Assembly (NCBI GenBank): GCA_023667315.1
Contig: JAMPAI010000005.1
Span: 110,341 to 174,340, forward strand
Direction of reading: 5' to 3'
Origin: Ruminococcus flavefaciens
GTDB taxonomy: Bacteria > Bacteroidota > Bacteroidia > Bacteroidales > P3
DNA: 64,000 nucleotides
Shown: one piece after another, positions 57,734 through 64,000 of the stretch
How the letters are laid out: each line of letters starts with the position of its first letter
How positions within the stretch are numbered: the first letter of the stretch is position 1
Notes under the pieces: model-generated
Seen by the model: the letters and a program-made list of their open reading frames with translations, nothing else
Told to the model about the DNA's origin: nothing
The model's database searches: none
Made by a program: the position numbers and the translations under genes

Positions 57734-59038
57734 ATGTTGACCTCAATGAAAATCGTTTCCGCCGAAGAAGCGGTAAAAGTCATCAAGACAAACGACAGGA
57801 TTCACATCCATGCCATCGGTTGCGCGCCTCAGAAACTGATTCAGGCCATGTGCGAACGCGGCCGGCGCAAAGAGTTCAAGAACGTGCGCATCCAGCACCT
57901 GCACACCGAAGGTCCGGCTCCCTACACCGCCCCCGAATTCGAGGGTGTTTTCTGCATGGAGTCGTTTTTTGCCGGCGCCAATGTGCGCAAGGACACCCAG
58001 GCCGGTTACGCCGACTATATCCCGGGCTTCCTGCAAGACACCCAGCGCCTGATCCGCGAAGGCTACTGCCGTCCCAACGTGGCGCTGATCCAGACCACGC
58101 CGCCCGACAAGCACGGCTTCGTGTCCTTAGGCTGCTCGGTGGACGCCACCCTGGCCGCCATCGAAACCGCCGACACCGTTATCGCCACCATCAATCCCCG
58201 TATGCCGCGCTCGTTCGGCGATGCCCTCATTCCCATGGATATGATCGACATCTTTACCGAAGACGACGCCCCGCTGATTGAAGGCCACTTCGCGCAACCC
58301 ACGCCCGAAGAAGCCCAGATCGGCAAGTACGTGGCCGAACTGATCGAAGACGGCGCCACCCTGCAGATGGGTATCGGCTCCATTCCCAACGCCGTGCTCT
58401 CGCAGCTGGAAAACCACAAGAACCTCGGCATCCATACTGAAATGTTTGCCGACGGGGTGCTGAACCTCGTGCGCAAGGGCATCATCAACGGCAAGAACAA
58501 GGCCATCGACAAGGGCAAGATCGTTTCCACCTTCGTGATGGGAAGCAAGGAAGTCTACGACTTTCTCGACGACAACCCCGGCGTAGCCATGATGGACGTA
58601 GGCTACACCAACAACGAGTTCATTATCGCCAAGAACCCCAAGGTAACGGCCATCAACTCGGCCTTGCAGATAGACCTTACCGGCCAGGTCTGCGCCGACT
58701 CCTTAGGCACCAAGTTCTACTCGGGCGTAGGCGGACAGGTGGACTTCGTGCGCGGCGCATCCTTGAGCCAGGGCGGCAAGGCCATCATCGCCATGCAGTC
58801 GGTCACCAACAAGGGCGTCAGCAAGATCGCGCCCGTGCTGGCTTCGGGTGCCGGCGTAGTGACCACCCGCGCCCACGTGCAATGGATCGTTACCGAATAC
58901 GGTGCGGTGAACCTCTATGGCAAGACCATGCAGGAAAGGGCCAAGATGCTTATCTCCATCGCCCATCCCGACCACCGCGAAGAACTGGACCGCGCGGCTT
59001 TCGAACGCTTCGGCCCGCACTTCCACTTCGTGGGTTAA
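57734..59038 (+). CDS. CoA-transferase, 4-hydroxybutyrate/acetate type
   Basis: A 434-residue class I CoA-transferase of the acetyl-CoA hydrolase/4-hydroxybutyrate CoA-transferase family. It shows AIGCAPQKLIQAMCERG, FFAGANVRKDTQAGYADYIPGFL, ATLQMGIGSIPNAVLSQL, then GIHTEMFADGVLNLV. The glutamate here (about residue 236) sits where the catalytic Glu of AbfT lies, though that alignment is from memory. Further stretches are AINSALQIDLTGQVCADSLGTKFYSGVGGQVDFVRGA and VVTTRAHVQWIVTEYGAVNLYG. It would move CoA between acetate, butyrate or 4-hydroxybutyrate in fermentation. The substrate is not certain. Partner genes such as 4-hydroxybutyryl-CoA dehydratase are not in the window. Confidence 0.9.
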   Translation: MLTSMKIVSAEEAVKVIKTNDRIHIHAIGCAPQKLIQAMCERGRRKEFKNVRIQHLHTEGPAPYTAPEFEGVFCMESFFAGANVRKDTQAGYADYIPGFLQDTQRLIREGYCRPNVALIQTTPPDKHGFVSLGCSVDATLAAIETADTVIATINPRMPRSFGDALIPMDMIDIFTEDDAPLIEGHFAQPTPEEAQIGKYVAELIEDGATLQMGIGSIPNAVLSQLENHKNLGIHTEMFADGVLNLVRKGIINGKNKAIDKGKIVSTFVMGSKEVYDFLDDNPGVAMMDVGYTNNEFIIAKNPKVTAINSALQIDLTGQVCADSLGTKFYSGVGGQVDFVRGASLSQGGKAIIAMQSVTNKGVSKIAPVLASGAGVVTTRAHVQWIVTEYGAVNLYGKTMQERAKMLISIAHPDHREELDRAAFERFGPHFHFVG

Positions 59039-59060
59039 CCGACCGCTTATTCCATACGCA

Positions 59061-59100
59061 AACGCCCAGACTTCCTTACGGAGGCCCGGGCGTTGTCTTT
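59061..59100 (+). terminator. Terminator between CoA-transferase and flavodiiron genes
   Basis: A GC-rich stem (AACGCCCAGACTTCC against GGAGGCCCGGGCGTT) with a TTAC loop is followed by a short T-rich run. It sits in the convergent gap and may serve both sides. Confidence 0.75.
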
Positions 59101-59130
59101 ATCCGGCTACCGGAATGTTCCGGCACATGC

Positions 59131-60333
59131 TTACCTGGCCGCTTCAAGCGCCTTGGCGAACGCCATGCCGTACTCGCGACACTGCTTCTGAGCATTCCCG
59201 TCGGGCACCCAGGGGTTCTTCAGGCCTTCGACCAGCACCTTGAATCCGGCGCCTTCCAGCTTGGCCGTAAGCAGTTTGGGCGATTCGCCGCTCCAGCCGT
59301 AGGAACCGAAGGCGGCGCCGCACTTGCCTTTCAGCTTCATGCCCTTTATCATTTCCATAATGCCTTCCATGGCATACGAAACGCCGTTGTTGATGGTGGG
59401 GCTGCCCACCAGCAGCGCCTTGGAACGGAACACCTCGGTGGTGATGTCGTTCTTGTCGGTATGCGCCGCGTTAAACAGCTTGACCCGGATACCAGGGTTC
59501 ACGGCATGAATGCCGTCGGCAATGTTCTCGGCCATCGTGCGGGTCGAGTTCCACATGGTGTCGTAAACGATTGTAACCTGGTTTTCGGCGTAATTATCGC
59601 ACCATTCCTTGTATTTGCCCACAATCAGGTTGATGTGGTCCTTCCAGATGATGCCGTGGCTGGGCGCGATCAGGTCGAATTTCAGACCCATGCCGAGCAG
59701 TTCCTCCACCTTGCGCTTCACCATCGGGGAAAAGGGCGAGAGGATATTGGCGTAGTACTTCAGGGCCTCGCCCACCAGTTCGTCCATATCCCGCACGCTT
59801 TCGTCGAACAGGTTCTCGCTGGCGTAGTGCTGGCCGAAACCGTCGTTCGAGAACAGCACGTTGTCGCCGCTCAGGTGCGTGAACATCGTGTCGGGCCAGT
59901 GCAGCATCGGCGCCTCGAAGAACGTAAGCGTGGTTTCGCCCAGCTTCAGGGTGTCGCCCGTCTTCACGTTCACGAAGTTCCAGTCCTGGTGGTAGTGGCC
60001 GCGCAAGATGGCCTCGCCCTTGGCCGTGCAGTAGATGGGCACGCCGGGAATCTCGCGCATCAGTTCGGGAAGCGCGCCGCTATGGTCTATCTCGTTATGG
60101 TTCATGATGATGTAATCGATCTTCTTCAAGTCGATCACCGCTTTAAGGCCGCTGACGAACTCCTTGTCGAAAGGAATCCAGACGGTATCGATCAAGGCCG
60201 TTTTTTCATCGCGCACCAGATAGGAATTGTAGCTCGAGCCGAAATTGGTCGAGAGTTCATCCCCATGAAAGCGGGTAAGCTGCCAGTCGGTCTTGCCCAC
60301 CCAAGTAACGTGTTGAGAAACTTTCTTTTCCAT
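59131..60333 (-). CDS. Flavodiiron protein (O2/NO reductase)
   Basis: A 400-residue two-domain enzyme. The N-terminal metallo-beta-lactamase domain carries the diiron ligands in MNHNEIDHSGALPE (HxExDH), MLHWPDTMFTHLSG, SNDGFGQHYASE and LIAPSHGIIW. The C-terminal flavodoxin domain (about 255-400) has VTIVYDTMWNSTRTMAENIADG and FGSYGWSGESPKLL for FMN binding. No rubredoxin domain is fused. It reduces O2 to water or NO to N2O in anaerobes and protects them from oxygen or nitrosative stress. It is the last gene of a five-gene operon headed by a two-component system, so its expression may follow that system. Confidence 0.96.
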   Translation of the reverse strand: MEKKVSQHVTWVGKTDWQLTRFHGDELSTNFGSSYNSYLVRDEKTALIDTVWIPFDKEFVSGLKAVIDLKKIDYIIMNHNEIDHSGALPELMREIPGVPIYCTAKGEAILRGHYHQDWNFVNVKTGDTLKLGETTLTFFEAPMLHWPDTMFTHLSGDNVLFSNDGFGQHYASENLFDESVRDMDELVGEALKYYANILSPFSPMVKRKVEELLGMGLKFDLIAPSHGIIWKDHINLIVGKYKEWCDNYAENQVTIVYDTMWNSTRTMAENIADGIHAVNPGIRVKLFNAAHTDKNDITTEVFRSKALLVGSPTINNGVSYAMEGIMEMIKGMKLKGKCGAAFGSYGWSGESPKLLTAKLEGAGFKVLVEGLKNPWVPDGNAQKQCREYGMAFAKALEAAR

Positions 60334-60362
60334 TGTATTATGTTTTTTGATTATCGCTTATG

Positions 60363-61199
60363 CTACCGGGCGCTCTCCACACGTCCGGTCTCGTTGCTCA
60401 GTTCCGAGCCGTTGGTGCTGTGGGGCACGCAGAAGATGCCCAGCATCACGATACTGGCCGCCAGCACCGCCCAACGCGCCTGCTTGCGGAACACCATCAC
60501 GCCCCAGGCGGCCAGGAACGCCAGCAGCGCGATCAGGGTCTTGTTGTCGGTAAAATCATTTCCCAAGGGGAAACCCGACCAATACACGCCGAACGCGCGG
60601 TACTGCACCATGCAGCCGAACACGAAGCCGCCCAAGAGCAGACACAGCAAGGTAAGCAGGCAGTGGAGCCTGTATCCGGGGCGGTTCAAGGCCGCGTTCA
60701 AGCCCGCCATCACCGCAAAGAACATGGCCAGGAACATCAGCAGGATATGCGGAATCAGGATGCCGGCCGGCACCATGCCCCTGTAGCGGATCACCACCGG
60801 ACTGTCGGCAAAGAAATCCCTGCCTTCCACCTGCAGGTAATAGGCCCACTTGCCCGCCATGGGACGGGAAGGCAGGGAAGCCGTCCAGCTGCCGTCCTGC
60901 CAGCGCATCGGCACCATCGTATATTCCTCGCCCTCCACCAAGGGATACCGGCGGTAGAACAGGAACGCGCCCTGGCTCGCGGCCTGGGTGCTCGCCCCCG
61001 AGGTGTTGTCGATGATATTGGGAAATTTCACTGTGGTTTCCTCGCCCGTGGTGCCGCTGCGGGGCATCTTGTACGCATATTTATGACCGTTCACCTCCAC
61101 CTTGCCGCTCTTTGGGTTCGTGGGGCCGCTCATACGCTGGAACACGGCGAAAAGCATGGTCAGCACCACCGCCAGCAAGATCATCCATGATTTTTTCAT
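60363..61199 (-). CDS. Conserved membrane protein, function unknown
   Basis: A 278-residue protein with one N-terminal membrane segment (about 5-20). A periplasmic beta-rich domain follows (about 30-145, with GQAFLFYRRYPLVEGEEYTMVPM-like and WAYYLQVEGRD). Four further hydrophobic segments lie at about 147-172, 182-203, 226-245 and 250-265, with a polar tail. No known catalytic motif is visible and I do not recognise the family. It sits between the flavodiiron gene (29 bases) and the M28-like gene (13 bases), suggesting an envelope role linked to the two-component system or redox stress. The tail after the last segment is short and probably cytoplasmic. Confidence 0.75.
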   Translation of the reverse strand: MKKSWMILLAVVLTMLFAVFQRMSGPTNPKSGKVEVNGHKYAYKMPRSGTTGEETTVKFPNIIDNTSGASTQAASQGAFLFYRRYPLVEGEEYTMVPMRWQDGSWTASLPSRPMAGKWAYYLQVEGRDFFADSPVVIRYRGMVPAGILIPHILLMFLAMFFAVMAGLNAALNRPGYRLHCLLTLLCLLLGGFVFGCMVQYRAFGVYWSGFPLGNDFTDNKTLIALLAFLAAWGVMVFRKQARWAVLAASIVMLGIFCVPHSTNGSELSNETGRVESAR

Positions 61200-61212
61200 C
61201 TCTATGTTTCTT

Positions 61213-61926
61213 TTATCGGTTCAACAACAACCGCAAGGCCTCGCCCAATTGCGCGGCGCTGCGCATCATCCGGTCCGGTTCGGGCTCCACAGGCGGACAG
61301 AGAACAACGGCATCTACACTGGATTTATCCAGGGGAAACGCATTCCAGAAAGCCTGCCACGCATCGTTTTCGCTCTCCTCCCGCCCCAAGGCCACGAACA
61401 CAAGGCTCTTTTCCATCGGGAACTGCGAGTAGTAGCGCATCAGTTCCAGCATCACGGCCATGCTGCCCGTATTGTCCGTGCGCACGCCAACCACCACCAA
61501 ACGCCGCGCCATGTCCAGATCCATACCGCACACCACGCCGGCCACATTAAAACGGGTGCGTGCCTTTCCCTTGCGCGCTTTCTTGGTGTAAGCCTGCCAA
61601 TAGGACACCTGGTCGCGCCCCGGTTCCGCCTCCGCGTAACCCGCCCTGAGCGGGCGCAAGCCGTTTTCCATAAACCGCATGCCGATATACAGGCCCCGCG
61701 TGCTGTCCTGCACGTCCCGGCCCACGTTCTCCAGCAGCATTCCGGAAAACATCAGTACATCGTGCCGCAGCACCTGCCGGCGCGCAAAAAACGAATCGGG
61801 CTCAAACGCCTCTATCTTCGGGGCGATCGGTTCCCCTCCGCGTTCCTGCGCCCGCGCCGTGTTCACACACACCGCCGCCGCACAGACCAGCAAGGCCATC
61901 CTTATATACAGATTCCGTTTCCTCAT
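61213..61926 (-). CDS. Exported M28-peptidase-like protein, probably degenerate
   Basis: A 237-residue exported protein with a signal peptide (about 1-27, ending ARAQ). The central region VAGVVCGMDLDMARRLVVVGVRTDNTGSMAVMLELMRYYSQFP and SLVFVALGREESENDAWQAFW follows the M28 zinc aminopeptidase pattern (VVVGAHYDH...N.SG...LLE, VFVxxGAEE). The first metal His is replaced by Arg, the bridging Asp is not evident and the protein ends early, so peptidase activity is unlikely. The ATG at 61926 is preferred to a TTG nine bases upstream. It is 13 bases from both neighbours in the two-component operon. It may be a ligand-binding or regulatory leftover of the fold. Confidence 0.65.
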   Translation of the reverse strand: MRKRNLYIRMALLVCAAAVCVNTARAQERGGEPIAPKIEAFEPDSFFARRQVLRHDVLMFSGMLLENVGRDVQDSTRGLYIGMRFMENGLRPLRAGYAEAEPGRDQVSYWQAYTKKARKGKARTRFNVAGVVCGMDLDMARRLVVVGVRTDNTGSMAVMLELMRYYSQFPMEKSLVFVALGREESENDAWQAFWNAFPLDKSSVDAVVLCPPVEPEPDRMMRSAAQLGEALRLLLNR

Positions 61927-61948
61927 TCCTTCCAAATTACGGCAAAAC

Positions 61949-62746
61949 CTAATAGTTGAGCCAGAGTTTAAAGCTTTCGGCCTTTTCCTTGCTTACCAGC
62001 ACCTGTTCCTTGAACTCCGGCACCAAGGCCACCGACACCTTGCCCTGAAAGTAGTTCTCTATCTTGCTCACCGCGCGGCTGCACAGCAGTATCTGCCGCG
62101 TAGCGCGGAAAAACAGCGCCGGGTCCAGTTCCTCGCCCAGACGGTCCAGCGAATAGTCCACCACCATCGAGCCCTGCTTGAAGGTCTGGGCGTAGGTAAT
62201 CTTGTTCTCGCTAAAGAAATAAGCCACGTCTTCCACCAGCAGCACCTCCATCTGGTTGCCGCGCTGCATGAGGAAACGCTTGCGGTAGTTCTTCTCGCCC
62301 GCCGCCATCTTTTCGGGAAAGCCCTTCCAGTCGCTCTTCTCGTTTACCTGGCTGAAGTAGGCCGCCGTGCGTTTCTCGAACTTCTCCACGCTAAGGCGCA
62401 GGCGCTCCTTCTCAATGGGCTTGAGCAGGTAGTCGATGCTGTCCACCGAAAAGGCGCGCACCGCATACTCGTCGTAGGCCGTGGTGAACACGATCATGCC
62501 CTTGGGGCGCACTTCCTCCAGGAATTCGAACGACACGCCGTCGCTCAGCTCGATATCCAGAAACAAAATGTCGGGTTCCTGCCGGCAGTTCCTGAACCAG
62601 GCCACCGCCTCCTCGTTGCTGCCGCCTATATGTTCCACATCCCAGTCGGGACGCAGCGAAAGCAGCATGCTCTTGAGCAGGCGCGCGGCCGGCAGCTCAT
62701 CTTCCAGTATGGCCACCTTTACTTTGTTCTCCTTGTTAGTTTCCAT
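61949..62746 (-). CDS. LytTR-family response regulator
   Basis: A 265-residue regulator. The receiver domain (about 8-130) has the acidic pocket KVAILEDELPAARLL, the phospho-accepting Asp in DILFLDIELSDG (about residue 61), the TTAYDEYAVRAF switch region and the LLKPIEKERL lysine. The LytTR DNA-binding domain (about 160-262) has RKRFLMQRGNQMEVLLVEDVAYFFSENKITY and FFRATRQILLCSRAVSKIENYFQGK. It overlaps the kinase gene by 11 bases. It probably controls its own operon, including the flavodiiron protein; the target site is not identified. Confidence 0.95.
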   Translation of the reverse strand: METNKENKVKVAILEDELPAARLLKSMLLSLRPDWDVEHIGGSNEEAVAWFRNCRQEPDILFLDIELSDGVSFEFLEEVRPKGMIVFTTAYDEYAVRAFSVDSIDYLLKPIEKERLRLSVEKFEKRTAAYFSQVNEKSDWKGFPEKMAAGEKNYRKRFLMQRGNQMEVLLVEDVAYFFSENKITYAQTFKQGSMVVDYSLDRLGEELDPALFFRATRQILLCSRAVSKIENYFQGKVSVALVPEFKEQVLVSKEKAESFKLWLNY

Positions 62747-63854
62747 CCAGCATCGGTAATTTTACGGTAAACTGATTCTCGCTCCGCTCCACCTCGATTT
62801 CCTGCCCCGACAGTAGCCGGTAACGCTTGGCAAGGTTCTCCAGACCCGTTCCCAGCGAATGTACGTTCTTTTTGGGATTGATGTTGTTAGAAACCACCAG
62901 ATGCGACAGGTTCTCGGTAAAGGAAACGCGTATGTACAGGGGCTTCAGGCCCGATATAACGTTGTGTTTGAGGGCGTTCTCCACCAGCAGTTGCAGGGAG
63001 AGCGAGGGCAGGTAGTTTTCCTGCAGGAAATCGAGGTTGCTCCGGTCGGGATACACGCACTCGTAGTGCAGGCTCTCGCCCACCCGCACCCGGTTCAGGT
63101 TGATGTAAGCCTGCAAAAAGTCGAGTTCCTCGAACACCGCCACCAAAGGCTTGTTCTGCTTTTGCAGGATATAGCGGTAAACGCCCGCCAGGTCGATGGT
63201 AAACTGCTTGGCCGCCGCCGGGTCATAGTCGATTTCAGACACCAGGGTGTTCAGGCTGTTGAACAGGAAATGCGGGTTCAGCTGGGTCTGCAGGGCCTGT
63301 ATCTCGGAACGCACCTGCACCTGCCGCAGCTCCTCGCTTTCCTTGTAGAGCCTTATCGTGTAGCGGGCCGCGTGGTTAAGCGTTATCAGGCACATCACCA
63401 CCAGTTCCACCAGCGTGATCAGGGCCAGGGTCACCCAAATGGGCTCGGTGGGCACGAAGGGCGAGAGGCCGTCTTTGCCGCCGCCCGCCACCGCCCCGGC
63501 ATAGAGCAGGTAGTTGTAGGCATAGAACAGAACGCCTATCATCACGAAGAACAGCACCATGCCCGATGAACCGTAATAGCGGAACGGATAGCGGTTGTTG
63601 GCCTTTACGTTGAACTGCAGCAAGAAGAAGCACAGCGCGTTGAACGCCACCAGGTTCAGCACGAACACCCCCAGGGAGAACACGTCGCCGTCGAGGTTGC
63701 GTTTAAGGATGTCGGTAAAGAAGATAAGGCAGATATAGGCGAACTCCGCCAGGGCCGAGAACAGCACCACATTGAGAAAACTGTAAATGCCGAAGCCGTT
63801 GGACATCAGCCAACCCTTTTCGCGCCTCGGTCTTATTTTCTTGCGGCTTGCCAT
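62736..63854 (-). CDS. LytS-type sensor histidine kinase
   Basis: A 372-residue membrane kinase. Four hydrophobic segments (about 22-45, 60-80, 90-115 and 130-150) form the sensor part, with no large periplasmic domain. The histidine region is QTQLNPHFLFNSLNTLVSEI (His about residue 210), followed by the ATPase domain with LQLLVENALKHNVISG (N box) and LGTGLENLAKRYRLLSG (G box). It autophosphorylates and passes phosphate to the LytTR regulator encoded next. The start at 63854 (MASRKKIRPRRE) is chosen because an exact promoter element covers the upstream TTG at 63878. Confidence 0.95.
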   Translation of the reverse strand: MASRKKIRPRREKGWLMSNGFGIYSFLNVVLFSALAEFAYICLIFFTDILKRNLDGDVFSLGVFVLNLVAFNALCFFLLQFNVKANNRYPFRYYGSSGMVLFFVMIGVLFYAYNYLLYAGAVAGGGKDGLSPFVPTEPIWVTLALITLVELVVMCLITLNHAARYTIRLYKESEELRQVQVRSEIQALQTQLNPHFLFNSLNTLVSEIDYDPAAAKQFTIDLAGVYRYILQKQNKPLVAVFEELDFLQAYINLNRVRVGESLHYECVYPDRSNLDFLQENYLPSLSLQLLVENALKHNVISGLKPLYIRVSFTENLSHLVVSNNINPKKNVHSLGTGLENLAKRYRLLSGQEIEVERSENQFTVKLPMLDGN

Positions 63855-63875
63855 TATCGCTAAATCATTAAGGGG

Positions 63876-63883
63876 CAAATTTA
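63876..63883 (-). promoter_or_regulatory. -7 promoter element of the two-component/flavodiiron operon
   Basis: The minus strand reads TAAATTTG, an exact TAnnTTTG match, predicting transcription near 63869 and translation from 63854. All five genes downstream are tightly packed. Confidence 0.6.
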
Positions 63884-64000
63884 CAAAATGCGCCCGGCAT
63901 CTCCCTTATTTTTCTTACCGAAATTTCGGGGAAACCGCCCCGACCCGTGTCTTTCCCTAAAAAAAGTTGACACTATACGGGGATAAAACGTATAGAGAAA
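63884..64000. other. Window end without gene
   Basis: No coding region is supported. A 12-base palindrome CCGAAATTTCGG lies near 63915-63926. A TTGACA/TATAGA pair near 63967-63996 resembles an E. coli promoter but is not the Bacteroidota type. Confidence 0.4.

Noticed and set aside
63967-63996. E. coli-like sigma-70 promoter (TTGACA, 18 bases, TATAGA)
   Set aside because: Bacteroidota use a different primary consensus, and no gene start follows inside the window; most likely chance.
1-64000. tRNA, rRNA or riboswitch genes
   Set aside because: No tRNA cloverleaf, rRNA segment or recognisable riboswitch core was found in the intergenic regions by reading; a covariance-model scan could still find small RNAs.

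Overview
The window looks like a chromosomal segment of an anaerobic member of the Bacteroidales (phylum Bacteroidota). The evidence is the Bacteroidota promoter element TAnnTTTG (often with an upstream TTG/TTTG about 20 bases away) in front of many genes, type IX secretion (T9SS) C-terminal sorting domains on three proteins, TonB-dependent receptors with carboxypeptidase-like N-terminal domains, a PorE-like T9SS component and a Bacteroidota-type methylmalonyl-CoA mutase. Core genes are GC-rich. Two stretches (about 5.2-14.0 kb and 45.7-48.4 kb) are visibly more AT-rich and look acquired. Genus cannot be fixed from this sequence; no rRNA or tRNA gene was seen.

Layout. 1-5.2 kb: start of methylmalonyl-CoA mutase, the mreB-mreC-mreD cell-shape operon, and the tRNA pair cca-miaA. 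5.2-14.0 kb: an AT-rich island directly behind miaA with a short T9SS-sorted protein, a 2317-residue SpvB/RHS polymorphic-toxin-like protein, a secreted protein that may be its immunity factor, and a truncated relic of a second copy of that protein. 14.2-22.3 kb: TonB-dependent receptor plus FAH-family hydrolase, then a converging housekeeping operon ffh-folD-glmM-pgk. 22.4-30.2 kb: a toxin-antitoxin pair with a palindromic operator, and a TetR-controlled RND efflux operon (tetR, tolC-like, adaptor, pump, PII-like protein) closed by a strong terminator. 30.2-34.0 kb: mtnN, alkaline phosphatase, and a ureohydrolase-fold protein with altered metal-binding motifs.

34.1-51.0 kb is the surface-protein region. 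Two giant tandem genes (1929 and 1909 residues) each carry about 19-20 divergent InlB-type repeats, and only the downstream one has a T9SS sorting domain. A 320-residue protein with the same N-terminal domain family and a sorting domain lies just upstream, behind a TonB-dependent receptor. Between these relatives sits a dinD-like gene flanked by about 180-bp direct repeats. Five near-perfect 28-30 bp palindromes lie outside dinD at a roughly 123-bp step, and a sixth copy lies inside the dinD reading frame. This is the most unusual structure in the window.

51.2-64 kb: purM and a PorE-like OmpA protein with an extra C-terminal retropepsin-like domain; a secreted C1-family aminopeptidase driven by duplicated promoter/palindrome units, followed by a secreted endonuclease/exonuclease/phosphatase-fold protein and a CoA-transferase of the 4-hydroxybutyrate type. 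A five-gene minus-strand operon encodes a LytS-type kinase, LytTR regulator, M28-like exported protein, membrane protein and flavodiiron protein. Start codons were revised where a promoter lies downstream of, or on top of, the longest possible start.
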